Origin: Lachnospiraceae bacterium
Lineage (GTDB): Bacteria > Bacillota > Clostridia > Lachnospirales > Lachnospiraceae
DNA length: 64,000 nt
Reading direction: 5' to 3'
NCBI GenBank assembly: GCA_021628825.1
Contig: JAJXRY010000001.1
Span: 248,001-312,000 of the forward strand
Below are positions 31,063 to 41,185 of the stretch, piece by piece. Numbering within the stretch: position 1 is the first letter of the stretch; the number at the start of each line of letters is the position of its first letter. Position numbers and translations under genes: made by a program. The notes beneath the pieces were generated by a model that was given only the letters and a program-made list of their open reading frames with translations, was not told the DNA's origin and did no database searches.

Positions 31063-31582
31063 ATGTGTAGAAAGTTAATTGTGGTTAATGAGTTGTATTT
31101 AGGAGCACGTCAGTTAGGATGGGAAGCGTACTCGCTTCCTAAGGGAGAAATTGTAGAGTTCACGGATAAGCAGTTAAGAAATCTTATCCTCACTGGAAAA
31201 GAAGAGGTATATGGTTTAGCGATATCCGAAGAAACAGGGGAATTGATTCCAGATACAGAAAATTTTTATTGTAGAAACTGGATGGTAAAGAGTCACATCA
31301 ATTCCCTGATTCCCAAGTTTGAAAATGATAGTTTAGTAAACCTGTTTTTACATTGTAACAGGCACTCACAAAGAAAAGGGAATCCAGTTATATGATGTGA
31401 TTTCTTCCCGATATGAGAGAACGAGTTTTAGTGAAGAAAGAATCAAAGCATTGTATGAGATGGGAATTATCAGTGGTGGTTTAAAGATTGAGGGAAACAC
31501 CTTGAAGGTAGCACCCTTAGAAAAGAAATCCACCACAGAAACCCAGACAGAATCAAAAGAGAAAAAGGAGATGGCATCCTAA
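31063..31582 (+). CDS. Hypothetical protein of the integrated element
   Basis: About 172 residues after one break near 31350. N-terminal part: KLIVVNELYLGARQLGWEAY and SLPKGEIVEFTDKQLRNLIL; C-terminal part: GIQLYDVISSRYERTSFSEE and IKALYEMGIISGGLKIEGN, with a short charged tail. Soluble; no family recognised. A GAGGTAGGA site precedes the ATG. It is the first gene at the left end of the element and heads a run of small co-oriented genes. Confidence 0.55.
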
Positions 31583-31616
31583 GGGATGTCATTTCTTATG
31601 AAGGGAGTAACCCACA

Positions 31617-31814
31617 ATGGAATATGAGTATATCATGCAGTTATTAGCGAACCAAACAATATTTAATATCACCTGTATCGTGTTTATCATAAGCAACATA
31701 ATTTGGATATCGAAGCAGTTCCTTTTTCTTAGGATGGAAAGTCATTCAGAAAATAATCCAAGACAACGAGTAAAGGCAACAGCCACTCTGAAAGGAGAAG
31801 AGTTGACAATTTAG
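31617..31814 (+). CDS. Small single-span membrane protein
   Basis: 65 residues, intact: one membrane helix around IFNITCIVFIISNIIWISK, preceded by a short acidic N-terminus and followed by a basic, polar C-terminus. GAAGGGAG precedes the ATG. Function unknown. Confidence 0.5.
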   Translation: MEYEYIMQLLANQTIFNITCIVFIISNIIWISKQFLFLRMESHSENNPRQRVKATATLKGEELTI

Positions 31815-31869
31815 AAATTGGTGGTACTATAACAAAAAAAATAAATATTTTTATTTAGAGGAGGGTTAT

Positions 31870-32306
31870 ATGAGTTCTTATGAATTAATTTCGATGAGTA
31901 TTTCTGGTGTGTCAGCTCTGGTGTCATTAATTGTTGCATTTTTGGAGTCGGGCAAAAATATATTAAGAGTTTGGAACCACAATTGAGTATGAACTTACGA
32001 ATAATTGATGCAAAAATTCTATTTGACAGTTACCAATACAGGGAAAAAAACCTGCTACGGACATCTACATTGATGTGGAGAGCATAGCAGACAATGGTGA
32101 TGGTTTATTGGAGGAAATGACTGCTTTTGTTGGCAATAGTTTCACATTATTTGCCGGTGAAGATATTCAAGCAATTATAGCAACAGATGAACGAACAACA
32201 TTGTTTGATTTACCAACAATAAAAAGTAAAGGTACGTTATTACATAGGAGATACAAATCATAAGGTTGAATATACAAGATATGTGTCATTAGCACGTGAT
32301 TTGTAA
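31870..32306 (+). CDS. Hypothetical membrane-anchored protein (frameshifted)
   Basis: About 144 residues. An N-terminal helix (ISGVSALVSLIVAFLEFG) is followed by a soluble beta-rich domain, LRIIDAKFYLTVTNTGKKPA with DIYIDVESIADNG, then KVEYTRYVSLARDL after restoring three breaks (about 31950, 32012, 32230). The layout resembles phage or element proteins with a short N-terminal anchor and an immunoglobulin-like domain ('NTG' turn). RBS GAGGAGG precedes the ATG. A terminator follows. Confidence 0.5.
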
Positions 32307-32330
32307 GAGAATGAGTATGATATGAAACGA

Positions 32331-32357
32331 GCAATCCTGTCACAGGGGTTGCTTTTT
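32331..32357 (+). terminator. Terminator
   Basis: GCAATCC pairs with GGGTTGC across a short loop containing TGTCACA, followed by five T. The stretch 32358-32640 holds no gene I can support. Confidence 0.65.
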
Positions 32358-32640
32358 CATATCTGCAACTACCAGTATTTCAAAAAGTATGATTTAGAAA
32401 TGAAGTATTTCAAAAATAAGGAAATCGGATATATGACACATGGAAAAAGAGTAGAAAAGTGGTATGTCAAAAAGTAGGATTTTTTTGACATATTTCATGT
32501 GACACAGATGTTGTGGAGCAATGGATAAAGGGCAATAGCCGTTTTTTTACTGTTTACGATATCCACAGGCTTATAAATCATTAGGGGATAGATTTTTTTA
32601 TTTTTAAAAATTGAGTGATTAAAAAGGAGGTTATACACTA

Positions 32641-33310
32641 TGATTACCTATGCTTACGAGAGAGTATCAAGCAAAGAACAAAAATTTAGAGCGTCAGGAC
32701 ACAGCCATAAAAACGTTCAGACCTGATATTCCGGAAGCGAACATATTCAGGGATAAGATGACAGGAAAGACCTTTGACAGAGAAGGGTATAATGCAATGA
32801 AAGTAATTCTTGCACATGTAGCGAAAAGCCAATGAAAACAGTGAGATGGTGGAAGTGGTCTTTGAAGAAATGGATCGGTTGGGGAGAGATAAGGAAAGTA
32901 TCAAGAAAGAATTACAATGGTACAAGGAGCATGGGATATATACCAGAATTTTGGAAATCCCTACAACGCTAGTAGATATAAGTCAGGAAAATAAATGGGT
33001 TATGGATATGGTATCAAACCTGCTAATTGAGGTATATTCCACAATGGCACAACAGGAACTTGAAAAACGTGCCAAGAGACAGGCAGAGGGAATTATAGAA
33101 GCACAGAAAAAGGGGGTGCAGTTTGGGAGAAAGGCTATCTATGTCAATGAGATTCAGTTCCATACAGTTTATTCCCAATGGAAATCCCATGAGATAACAG
33201 CCAAGCAAGCCATGACAAAGTTAAACCTAAAACCCAACACCTTTTACCGAAGAATAAAGGAGTATGAAACACAGATTTCCAATTCTGAAAGCACTCCGAT
33301 TGTAAAGTGA
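32641..33310 (+). CDS. Serine recombinase / resolvase (frameshifted)
   Basis: Resolvase-invertase family of about 220 residues. N-terminal catalytic start ITYAYERVSSKEQ (first Ser of the motif is the nucleophile); NLERQDTAIKTF; EEMDRLGRDKESIKKEL with the conserved Arg pair of the active site; then YSTMAQQELEKRAKRQAEGI and KKGVQFGRKA, the linker seen in small serine recombinases, and a C-terminal HTH (ITAKQAMTKLNLKPNTFYRR). AGGAGG precedes the ATG. Breaks near 32685 and 32833. Small size suggests resolution or inversion within the element rather than integration, which the Tn916-type Int at 42279 would carry out. Confidence 0.85.
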
Positions 33311-33688
33311 TTACCAAAAATCATGTAGCACTATGAAAAAAATCTTGTAGCGTTCCAGATGCATTAGAAAATTTCCTGCAATAATCAAGAAATAGAATTC
33401 CAGACAAAGAAATTAAAGAAAGGGGTTTTCCTATTTCCCCGACAGATGAACAAAATCACCCTGCATTACTCTTTTTCCTAAGAATACATAGGGGTAAAAT
33501 TCAATGGTAGCATGGTAGTTTAAAAATTGGATAAAATTTGGAAGAGTTTAGAGTCCGATTTTTTTCGGTAGAAAAGCAACCAGAAATTTTCAAAGCCCGA
33601 TACATCCAGAAAGTCCTTGACACCCCTGATTTCCAGCGTTACATTCCAATCCCATTAAAAAAGCAATGGGAGAAAGAGAGGAAAAAGG
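33311..33688 (+). other. Gap with a possible coding fragment
   Basis: From 33538 a frame reads EEFRVRFFSVEKQPEIFKAR then YIQKVLDTPDFQRYIPIPL; it looks like real protein, possibly the start of a DNA-binding or replication protein, but lacks a clear start and runs into the next frame at an A run near 33686. Nothing is recognised in 33311-33537. Confidence 0.3.
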
Positions 33689-33896
33689 ATGGAAACAGAG
33701 AATCAGAAAAACCAAGCATTTCAAGTCAACACAACATTGCAAAAGGAACAAATCCTTCAAAAAATCCAAGAAGCACGGAGCATAGTAATTTTTACTAGAA
33801 GCGAGTTTAGAGATGTTGCAGGATGACAGGATAGAAACAGATGCCCTCAAAGTGGTACGTGAGAAATTATCAGAAGTCACCCAGTTATTAAGATAA
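33689..33896 (+). CDS. Small helical hypothetical protein
   Basis: About 69 residues after removing one T near 33792: ENQKNQAFQVNTTLQKEQIL, KIQEARSIVILLEASLEMLQ and KVVREKLSEVTQLLR. Two amphipathic helices are likely; no family recognised. Its 3' end converges on the XRE gene on the other strand with one base between. Confidence 0.4.
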
Positions 33897-33897
33897 G

Positions 33898-34180
33898 CTA
33901 TATAAAAACTTTTGGAGTAATCGTTTTTTTGTTCAGCTGATAACATGGAAATGTTTAGGGAAGTAGCTTCATGTTTAGAATCAAACCCAAGTAAATAGTC
34001 AGTGGAGCAGTGGTACAACCTAGCTAAAGCCACTAACTTTTCCAGACTGGGTGTGCGTTCACCACTTTCATAATTGGAGATAACAGAATAGGAGACATCT
34101 AATATTCTGGCAACTTCCTTTTGAGAAAGATTTTGTGAAGTTCTAAGTTCCTGTAAGCGTTCTCCTAATCCCTGAATCAT
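33898..34180 (-). CDS. XRE-family regulator (frameshifted)
   Basis: Repressor-like protein of about 94 residues on the minus strand: IQGLGERLQELRTSQNLSQK with EVARILDVSYSVISNYESGE and RTPSLEKLVALARLYHCSTD form a canonical HTH_3 domain. The C-terminus is short after a break at about 33925. The start at 34180 is fixed by GGAGGTG seven bases upstream; a further ATG 15 bases earlier lacks this spacing. It is divergent from the gene at 34320, so the 140-base AT-rich space between them probably holds its operator. Confidence 0.8.
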
Positions 34181-34319
34181 GTTAAGCACCTCCAATACCT
34201 TAATTGTAAATATTATTATTTCTCTTTAGGCAAAGATTTAATCATGCTAAAAGCATTGATAACTTTGCTCAAAGATGATATAATTTTTTTACAATATCAA
34301 CTAAGGGAGGGATAACAGT

Positions 34320-34511
34320 ATGGGTACAGAACAGTTATCAGAAAAAGAACAGGATTTACTTATTTTAATCATGGTAAAGGAAGTCATTGCTTATGCAGAG
34401 GAAAACAATAAAACCTTTGAAGAGGTATTAAATGAGGATGTTTTCCCGAACGAAGCAAGCACAGAATTTGCAGAAACAGTATGTAAAGGGATAGAGAGTT
34501 TAAAAGGTTAA
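34320..34511 (+). CDS. Small acidic hypothetical protein
   Basis: 63 residues, intact: TEQLSEKEQDLLILIMVKEV and AYAEENNKTFEEVLNEDVFP. Mostly helical, acidic. GGGAGGGAT precedes the ATG. It is divergent from the XRE gene and so is probably repressed by it. Function unknown. Confidence 0.5.
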   Translation: MGTEQLSEKEQDLLILIMVKEVIAYAEENNKTFEEVLNEDVFPNEASTEFAETVCKGIESLKG

Positions 34512-34801
34512 GGGATACATAACTGGGGAGATAGAACTGGAGTATGAGGAAGAAATTAACCCGGAAACCTTTGAAGAAACTAAGTTAGATTCAATAGATT
34601 TTTGTGAACTGTACATTTGAAAATATCAGTATAACCATGAAGGGAAAAGCATATATCTGTGATGACACATTTAAAGAATCAGGGAAAGCATTCTATGAAA
34701 AATCAAAACCAGTAATAAAACAGATTACAAGCACAGCACTTCAAGTCATGGTGGAGCAGGTAGTGGTATCAGGAATGAAAGCAGTAGGTTTTTCTGTATA
34801 A
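34510..34801 (+). CDS. Hypothetical protein (frameshifted; start unresolved)
   Basis: Two frames join near 34600: YITGEIELEYEEEINPETFE and NCTFENISITMKGKAYICDD, ending KQITSTALQVMVEQVVVSGM. About 95 residues, with a hydrophobic C-terminal helix. No start codon is well placed, so the beginning may lie in the previous gene's end through a base error. No family recognised. Confidence 0.4.
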
Positions 34802-34931
34802 GCGTCAAACACTACATTATTCTAAGTAAAAAAATAAAATTTAATATTTTATTTATTTAAGTTTAGGGGGCATCGGTTCGGATGCCCTCGTTCATTATTC
34901 GAAACAATGAAATTTATAGGAGGAGCATGTT

Positions 34932-36666
34932 ATGTCAGGAAAATTCATGTCAGTAAAAAGGGTTATTGTTCCTACAATTACAATGTTAATCATTGCATCA
35001 CAGCTTATGGGATGTTCATCGGTTTCACAGTCGGAAATGTTACAGATGATAAATCAGGGGGATGCCATAGAGATTGAGGTAGCTGTGCCCCTCAATCAGG
35101 AGCAGGGCACAGAGAAAACAGTAGAATGGACACAGTTAGACCAGTTGACTTCACAGCCAGAACTTAGAAGTTCCATGGAAAATATCTTTAAGATTGTAGC
35201 GTTTGGGGGATAACAGTAAGAATGGTGTATTTTACGTCAACTTGGATGGAGAACAGGATGGGAATAACACCTTATACAATGTGTTTGCAAACAACAAGTT
35301 TAGGGAGGGTTACTGGAATAATGTAGCAGTCCAGAGAGAACTTGCGCAGGCATCGGCTGAAAATTATGCAGATATAGATTATGAAGAGGGAAACTATAAA
35401 AGAGCGATGTTAGCAGGAATTAATGGTTACTTTAACATTCTCAATGATGCTGAAACAGGATATGCAAATATGGATAGCACCATTACCCGATTGGAAGCTA
35501 TGTCAGCACTATTCAAAGCAGAGAATCCTGTTACAGATACATTATCAGAGGATAGTGAGTTCAGAGAAGCGGTTGACGCTGGCAATACGAATGAATATAC
35601 GATATTTGCAAATAATTTATCAGAACAGAGTTATTTAGATATCAGCAGTGGTTCTTTAGATAGCCATATAGCGAATGGAACAATTACACGTGGCGAATTA
35701 GTTTATATGATAGTTCAGGAGTATTTCAAAACAGAGTATGATAATGTAGATATCAAGGGAGAGTGTTATGCAGACACAGTAAATGGTGGAAATATTGCAG
35801 TCGCTCAGAAGTTTATTGAGGGAGAAAACAAGAAGGAACACTGGCAGTCTTACGAATTATCTTATGCACTTCAAAATCCAGATAAGGGTTGTCCTGAAAG
35901 AATGTATAAAGCCTTGTTAGTAGCAAATGAGAAGGGAATAATTGTTGATAAGGATAGCAGGTGGGAAGAGGGAGCCACAAAGGAAGATTTCTTAGAAATG
36001 CTCACAAATGCGTACTTAGCACTACCAAGTCAGGTATCAGCGGAGCGGGGAACAGGCGAAGCCACAATCCAATCCGAAGCCCCCACCACAGAAACCTCTG
36101 AACTTGAAGAAACAGCAGAACCTTCTGAAATGGATGTATTAATGAACCAAGAAGATTCTGATATGGCAGAGACTATTGATGAAAGTGCTACAGTTGAAGA
36201 GAATACTTCTGATTATGTGATAAATGAGGCAAACCAAACATTATATGCTTTGAGCGCAGTGAATTTAAGGGTAGGGCCTAGTTCGGATGATTATGCAAAG
36301 ATAGGTTCATTATCAAAAGGACAGGAAGTACATGTAATAGGTGAGGTAACGGAATACAAGGGAAAAGAAACATTATGGTTTGTCATTGAGCAAGCAGATG
36401 GAACGCAGGCATTTGTAGCTGGTTCATATTTATCTGAATATAAGCCACCAGTTGAACAAACCACAGCATCCAATACAACAACAACCCCTAGCACTTCATC
36501 CACAGCTAACACTGCATCAAATGATTCTAGTAACAATAATGTAAGTCAGGATTTCCTAAATAAAATATCAAACCTAGGGGAAGGGTTTGGAGGAGCAGGC
36601 GGCGGAACAGATGGTCAAGCCACAGTAGAGGGAAGCGGGGCAAATCCGAACATAATATTGTATTAA
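34932..36666 (+). CDS. Lipoprotein with SLH-like repeats and an SH3 domain
   Basis: Secreted lipoprotein of about 577 residues (one G-run break at 35205). Signal peptide with lipobox: a basic start, then TITMLIIASQLMGCSSVSQ, cysteine at about residue 32. Middle region has weak S-layer-homology-like units (STITRLEAMSALFKAENP; TITRGELVYMIVQEYFKTEY; ATKEDFLEMLTNAYL). A bacterial SH3 domain follows near residue 435: YALSAVNLRVGPSSDDYAKI and GSLSKGQEVHVIGEV. The end is Ser/Thr/Asn-rich. Probably sits on the outer membrane face and contacts the cell wall. It may assist DNA transfer or surface contact for the element; no direct evidence. Confidence 0.7.
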
Positions 36667-37113
36667 AGAACAATAGTTTTTGTTAAATCAGGATTACAAT
36701 AGTATACTAGTAAATTGCGTCGATGAAAAAAGTAATTTAGAAATAACTCTTTTTAGAATGTGGTTAAACCTGATAAACGACAGATATGTATAAGATAGTA
36801 AATTAAATTAATTAGTTGTGGTTCATAAAGATCACAGCGTTCATAATCAACAAAAAGCATTATTAATGTCAAAAAAAGACTAGATGCCTTAACACAGCTA
36901 GTCTTTTTGGAGGCTTTAAAGCCTCATTAGTATATCTTTTGCGCCATAAAAGGCACAATAGATGTACAGAAGACCTAGTAAGGTATTCATATACATGATA
37001 CCTCCTTTCCAAGATTTTTGGGAATACTACATGCACCCCTTGATGTAAGAAGTTTTGTGCATGAGGCAAGTCTCAGTTGCGTCTGTTCTTAGAATCTGGA
37101 CTACAAGGTCAGT
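36667..37113. other. Non-coding gap with a bidirectional terminator
   Basis: A stem AAGACTAG/CTAGTCTT at about 36876-36905 is flanked by an A run and a T run, so it could end transcription from both sides. A shorter GGCTTTAAAGCC palindrome follows at 36912. No gene is supported here. Confidence 0.55.
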
Positions 37114-37160
37114 TCTATTTTACCCCCCTTGTATAAAAAAATACAAGGGGGTAAAATAGA
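37114..37160. repeat. Near-perfect 47-base palindrome
   Basis: TCTATTTTACCCCCCTTGTA and TACAAGGGGGTAAAATAGA are arms (one C/G length difference) around a 7-base A-rich loop. The stem is about 19 pairs and has no T tail directly after it. It lies 130 bases before the nucleotidyltransferase gene. Confidence 0.7.
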
Positions 37161-37292
37161 ATAAAAAGCAATAGAATAAAAAGAAAAGTATAATAAGTTT
37201 ACATCAAGTAGTAATGTAGTCATAATTTTAATTCAGCAATAATTTGTAAAAAAATAAGATGCAGCGGTATAATAAAAAGGGAGGTGGATCAA

Positions 37293-37681
37293 ATGTGCAG
37301 ATTAATGTCTATTCAATCAAACACAGGAGTAAATGTTGAAGTCGCAGATATAAAAAGCGGATGTCATTAAAAATTTTGGAAATAGCACCGATTTGTTCAA
37401 AAAAATAGATTATATCTATATATTTGGTTCATCTGTTGAAGAAAGATGTACAGAAAAGTCAGATATAGATATTGCAATAGTTAGTAATGTAATACGTTCA
37501 AAATTATTTAAGTCTAAAGATTATAGGGAATTTACGAATAAATTATATAATATCGACTTAGAACAGGATTATGATATTTTTACAGTTTAATTCTCTTAAG
37601 ACAATCAAAGAGAGTACTGATGCAGTTTGTAATGATATATTAGCAAGGGGAAAATTGATATACAAAAGAGAAGGGGCATAG
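37293..37681 (+). CDS. MNT-type nucleotidyltransferase (antitoxin-like), frameshifted
   Basis: Minimal nucleotidyltransferase: YIFGSSVEERCTEKSDIDIA contains GS-x10-DxD, the catalytic pattern of the MNT family (GSxxxR....SDxD). About 128 residues after repairs near 37362 and 37588; GGAGGTGG precedes the ATG. The next gene, three bases after the stop, is a HEPN protein. In known MntA-HepT systems the nucleotidyltransferase adds AMP to the HEPN toxin and neutralises it. That pairing makes this the likely antitoxin. The N-terminal 30 residues are an extension with no recognised domain. Confidence 0.75.
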
Positions 37682-37684
37682 AGT

Positions 37685-38111
37685 ATGGAAGTATATGAAC
37701 AGTACTTAAGTAAGGCTCTAAGTAATATAATAATGGCAAGGCAAGCAATGAGTGCATTTAAGACTATAGGACAGAAAGACTACAAGAATGGAGCGTCCTA
37801 TCATACACAACAAGCCATTGAACTGATTTTTGAAATATTGTATTTATAGTAACGTAAAAATACAATAAAAAAATGATAGTCATATTCAACAGATAAGGAT
37901 ACATGACTTAGATAGACTCATTCAACAATATTGCATACCACTTGGAATATATGTGCCGAAAAAAATTGAAAAAAATGCAATGATGTATTCATCATGGGAG
38001 GCAGAAAGCAGATATAGTTTAAACTATAGCGTAAGAGCAGATTCAATAGAAAATGCACTTGATGAGGTTGAACAGTGGATTATTAAGTTAAAAACCCATG
38101 TATCGCAGTAA
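37685..38111 (+). CDS. HEPN-domain protein (toxin-like), frameshifted
   Basis: About 140 residues: SKALSNIIMARQAMSAFKTI, then YHTQQAIELIFKYC (the H.QQA.E helix of HEPN domains), HDLDRLIQQYCIPLG, and ESRYSLNYSVRADSIENALD at the end. The RYSLNY stretch sits where HEPN proteins have their R-x4-6-H/Y RNase motif; H is replaced by Y as in HepT-type toxins. HEPN proteins of this class cut RNA. Breaks near 37835 and 37870. It is coupled to the MNT gene and would act as the toxin of a maintenance or defence pair carried by the element. Confidence 0.72.
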
Positions 38112-38150
38112 AATATTACACGTAAGAAAAATTAAATGTATAGTTTTTCA

Positions 38151-38188
38151 AAAGGACACCTTTTTCAAAAAGGATGTCCTTTTTTTCA
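38151..38188 (+). terminator. Terminator after the MNT/HEPN pair
   Basis: AAAGGACAC..CTTTTT pairs with AAAAAGGATGTCCTTT (one mismatch) and is followed by a T run. Confidence 0.75.
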
Positions 38189-38264
38189 TGCTTAGTCCTC
38201 AAGGATAGAATAAAAAAATTATTTTTTTAATTTTACCTAAAATAAGAAGGAGGAAAAAGCACCC

Positions 38265-39383
38265 ATGAATTTTCATAAAAACCTCAAAAAGCTAAAGAGT
38301 AATCTGCTATCTATATTCCTAGCGATAGCGGTTTCCCTTACAACACTTCCTTACACAACAGCACCGCTACTAATTCATGCTGATAATGCAGGCGGCGGAG
38401 GTTCCGGAGGTGGAACAGCAGAAAACGTAGGTGGAGCAAGTGATAGTAGATGTGGATACCGAATGTACGTTGTAGATAAGAATGGTAACTTATTATCACC
38501 AGTAATAGACCTTGTATCTCAAAGTCCTTCATATCAACTAATTTATGATACAACATGGAAGTTTGGTGGAACAGTATCTGCAAAATATGATATGCCTTCC
38601 GACATGCCAAAACCCTTTAAACATAATGGAATATGTTTTATGGGAAATGGTATGAAAACGAAAGCATGGATGCGTTCAAAAGGGTCAGATGGTGTGCAAA
38701 AACATAGTAGCTTTAATACAGAAGTATTTAGGAGCAGACGTAGCAGAACAATTTGAAGATTTATCAGAGGAAAAGTTCTGTGTATTAGAACCCATAGCAT
38801 GGCATAACATTTACCTAGGCAACAAATCAACTACTAATACAGGCATTTGTTTTTACGGTACATTTATGGGATGGATGAAGGTATATGCACAACTTGGTTT
38901 ACCCAATGGTGGTTTTACAAAGCAATTAGATAATAGAATATTAGGAAGATGTTTAACATTGGAAAGAGACCAACCGAACTTAGGTTTGATGAGACCTACC
39001 TATTCAGGTTTATTAGATTTAGCAACAGTAGGAAATGAGGGTTTTGGAATACAGTTATATAGCAATTTAGAGAAGGCGATGCAGACCACCTGTGATGAAC
39101 CCCTCCAACCGAATCCTCATCCAGCCCCCTTAGAATCCCAAGGCAAAACCCAAATCGTCAAGAATTATCGTACCCTTCTCCCCAGACAATACTTATACCG
39201 ATGATGGTTGTCACGCAAGGACAAATGTAAGTAACAAAAATAATAATAGAGGAAGAGGAGGAGTATAAAGTAGTAGGCTGGGTAACCACGAATGCCACCA
39301 CCCACCCCATCGCCTCAATCACAACCACCAACACCGAGAGGGTGTTATTTTTTTGCATACAAAGCAAATTCAACACCCATTAA
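38265..39383 (+). CDS. Exported protein of the element (frameshifted)
   Basis: Signal peptide: basic start NFHKNLKKLKSN followed by LLSIFLAIAVSLTTLPYTTA. A Gly/Ser-rich spacer follows the cleavage region. The mature part includes RMYVVDKNGNLLSPVIDLVS, FKHNGICFMGNGMKTKAWMR, FCVLEPIAWHNIYLG and LMRPTYSGLLDLATVG. A proline-rich linker after about 39090 leads, after breaks near 39172 and 39235, to a beta-strand tail (YKVVGWVTTNATT). AAGGAGG lies before the ATG. It is a cell-surface or secreted protein; its similarity to any known adhesin could not be judged. The 3' end meets the convergent genes at 39380. Confidence 0.6.
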
Positions 39384-39591
39384 TTTAAAAATTTTTTTCT
39401 AGCAACTTTCATATCACCGAACAATTCAGGAAATCCCCTTTTTTTACTCATATATTGAGAGATGAAACTGGAGATTTCAGGGTCATCCTCAAAGGAAATA
39501 GTATATAAGTGTTTAGGTTTTTTTCGGAATCTACTTCACTATGAATCAAATCAGACAAGTATTTATAAGCATCATCCATTTCATTTTTCAT
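39380..39591 (-). CDS. Small hypothetical protein after the Rep gene
   Basis: Minus strand, about 71 residues once breaks near 39420 and 39500 are mended: KNEMDDAYKYLSDLIHSEVD, ISFEDDPEISSFISQYMSKK and GDMKVARKKFLN. Its ATG overlaps the stop of the HUH protein gene (GAATGA), so the two are translated together. Function unknown; it could help replication. Confidence 0.5.
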
Positions 39592-40275
39592 TCCAACTTT
39601 TTCAGAACAACCTTATCCTTTAACCCATGGGAACGCAGATAACCATTTCTACCTTGTGCATCTTCCTTAGGATTATCCAGCATATTCTTAACACAATAGT
39701 CTACCCTTGTAGAAAAATCATCCCAATCATAGAGAGTTCTGGTATGAGCAATCCCTCTTTTCCATAAATCCCTAACTTCCTTGAGTTCAGCAGTAGAATT
39801 TTCAGGAAGATTAATGAGGACATGGTAATGCCAGTTATCATTCTTTTGTTTTGCGAATACCCCAAGATAAAGCAAATCATCATACAACTTTCGTAGTTCA
39901 TACATATATTTTTTAAAACACCGATGGCATTAATTTAAATCCTTACACTTAGAACTCTTTCTTTCATCGAAAGTCAACGTAAGTAAATAGCAGTTGGGAG
40001 CATTAAAGTTTATATATGCAAGAGTTTTTAAAAAGTATTTGCACGGATTTTTTTCTTCTAAGTTTATAGTTATTAAATTTAGTTTCTTTCTTTTTCTCCT
40101 CATCCACACTTCCCTCATTCCCTACATCAACCATATCCAAAGGAGGAGCAGAGAGATTAGAAGAGTGTTTCCCGAAGCTATCATGGAATTTCTTAGAGAA
40201 ATCCTTATCTACATTATTCCATATAGTAATCCGAGTACTTCTAGGAGTAATTTCCAGTTTAAATTCATCACTCAT
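39588..40275 (-). CDS. HUH-endonuclease, rolling-circle Rep-like protein (frameshifted)
   Basis: Minus strand, about 225 residues. Motif 1: NCYLLTLTFDE; motif 2: NDNWHYHVLINLPE, with H-U-H as HYH; motif 3: RVDYCVKNM with the nucleophilic Tyr and following Lys. These three in this order define rolling-circle replication initiators or relaxase-like HUH nucleases. The N-terminal part (DEFKLEITPRSTRITIWNN) and the C-terminal RNGYLRSHGLKD also fit small Rep proteins. Breaks near 39910 and 40060. It would nick a double-strand origin and start single-strand synthesis of the excised element; candidate iteron DNA lies at 41316-41722. A mobilisation relaxase is an alternative reading. Confidence 0.72.
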
Positions 40276-40591
40276 TATTTACATTCCCCATTCTTTATGA
40301 AAAATTTATTATTCCTATGAGTTTATTTTTATCATAACACTCCATTTTCTCAATCAAAACCTCCCCCAAACAGGTACTAACTCATAATATCTTTTTATAT
40401 TAAAAAGCATTCCCCTGAAGCATGGTGGGGAAATATATTCAACCACCACTAAGTGCATGCTAAAAGTGAACGAAATGGAGAAAAGAAATTGCTACAGTAG
40501 AAAACAGGGTGCAAAGTAAAAATACCTGACAGGGAAAACAGCCTAAAAAAGAAGAGGGAGAAAAAAATTGATTTTAAAGGAGGAAGGAAAA
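40276..40591. other. Divergent control region
   Basis: No gene is seen between the Rep gene (minus) and the next plus-strand gene. It has a hairpin TTCCCC..GGGGAA at about 40411-40432 and AAGGAGGAAGGAAA before the next ATG. It is likely to hold both promoters and could hold an origin. Confidence 0.4.
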
Positions 40592-40870
40592 ATGGATCAG
40601 GAGCTTATTAAAGTCCTTAAGAGACTCGGAGCGCAGTTAGTAACCCAGCAGGCTATGCTTGGGCGGATGGAGAAAACACTCAAGGGTTTAGCAATGACTC
40701 CACAGGGAGCGGTTCGTATTGTACCCTTTGGAGTAAAGGATATCACCACGGCACAGTTAGTAGATGCTTACCATAGGGGTATGAATCTTGAACAGCTTAC
40801 TGCTCTGGCGAATGGAAAATATACCCCGGAGCAGATAAAAATTAAAATAGTCAAAGCGGGAGGGATTTAG
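40592..40870 (+). CDS. Hypothetical small helical protein
   Basis: 92 residues, intact: DQELIKVLKRLGAQLVTQQA, then LKGLAMTPQGAVRIVPFGVK and AYHRGMNLEQLTALANGKYT, ending QIKIKIVKAGGI. The C-terminal half resembles a helix-turn-helix that reads 'LVDAYHRGMNLEQLTALANG', but this is weak. A strong AAAGGAGGAAGG lies at the right distance. It is joined to the next gene by a 2-base gap (TAGAATG). Confidence 0.55.
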   Translation: MDQELIKVLKRLGAQLVTQQAMLGRMEKTLKGLAMTPQGAVRIVPFGVKDITTAQLVDAYHRGMNLEQLTALANGKYTPEQIKIKIVKAGGI

Positions 40871-40871
40871 A

Positions 40872-41163
40872 ATGTTGGCGATAAAATTTAACAACAAAGA
40901 GATTCCCAATTCAGGCATCATTTGTTGTCTGGATTCCAGTGATGAGGGAGTATCTTTTTATAGATATCCTGCATGATTCCAAGATTAGGGATGTAAGTGG
41001 GAGAGTAAGAATCAATGGGGAAGAGATACCAGATGCCTACCTTTCCCTAGATACAAACAAGAACCGATTGGAGTACAACACTCCCGAAGAACCATGGGAG
41101 TCCTTGGATATAAGAAAGTTGTATATAGAAATCAATATCTATGGAGAGGTTAATCCAGAATAA
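40872..41163 (+). CDS. Hypothetical protein (frameshifted)
   Basis: About 96 residues from two overlapping frames that cross over near 40940: LAIKFNNKEIPNSGIICCLD at the start and DSKIRDVSGRVRINGEEIPD with WESLDIRKLYIEINIYGE at the end. Soluble, beta-rich; no family recognised. It follows directly on the previous gene and is ended by a terminator. Confidence 0.45.
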
Positions 41164-41185
41164 AAAAATAGTATCATCATCACTC

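Noticed and set aside
33538..33690. Calling a replication protein from the frame at 33538
   Set aside because: The sequence looks coding but has no recognisable motif and no clear start, so it is listed only as a possible fragment.
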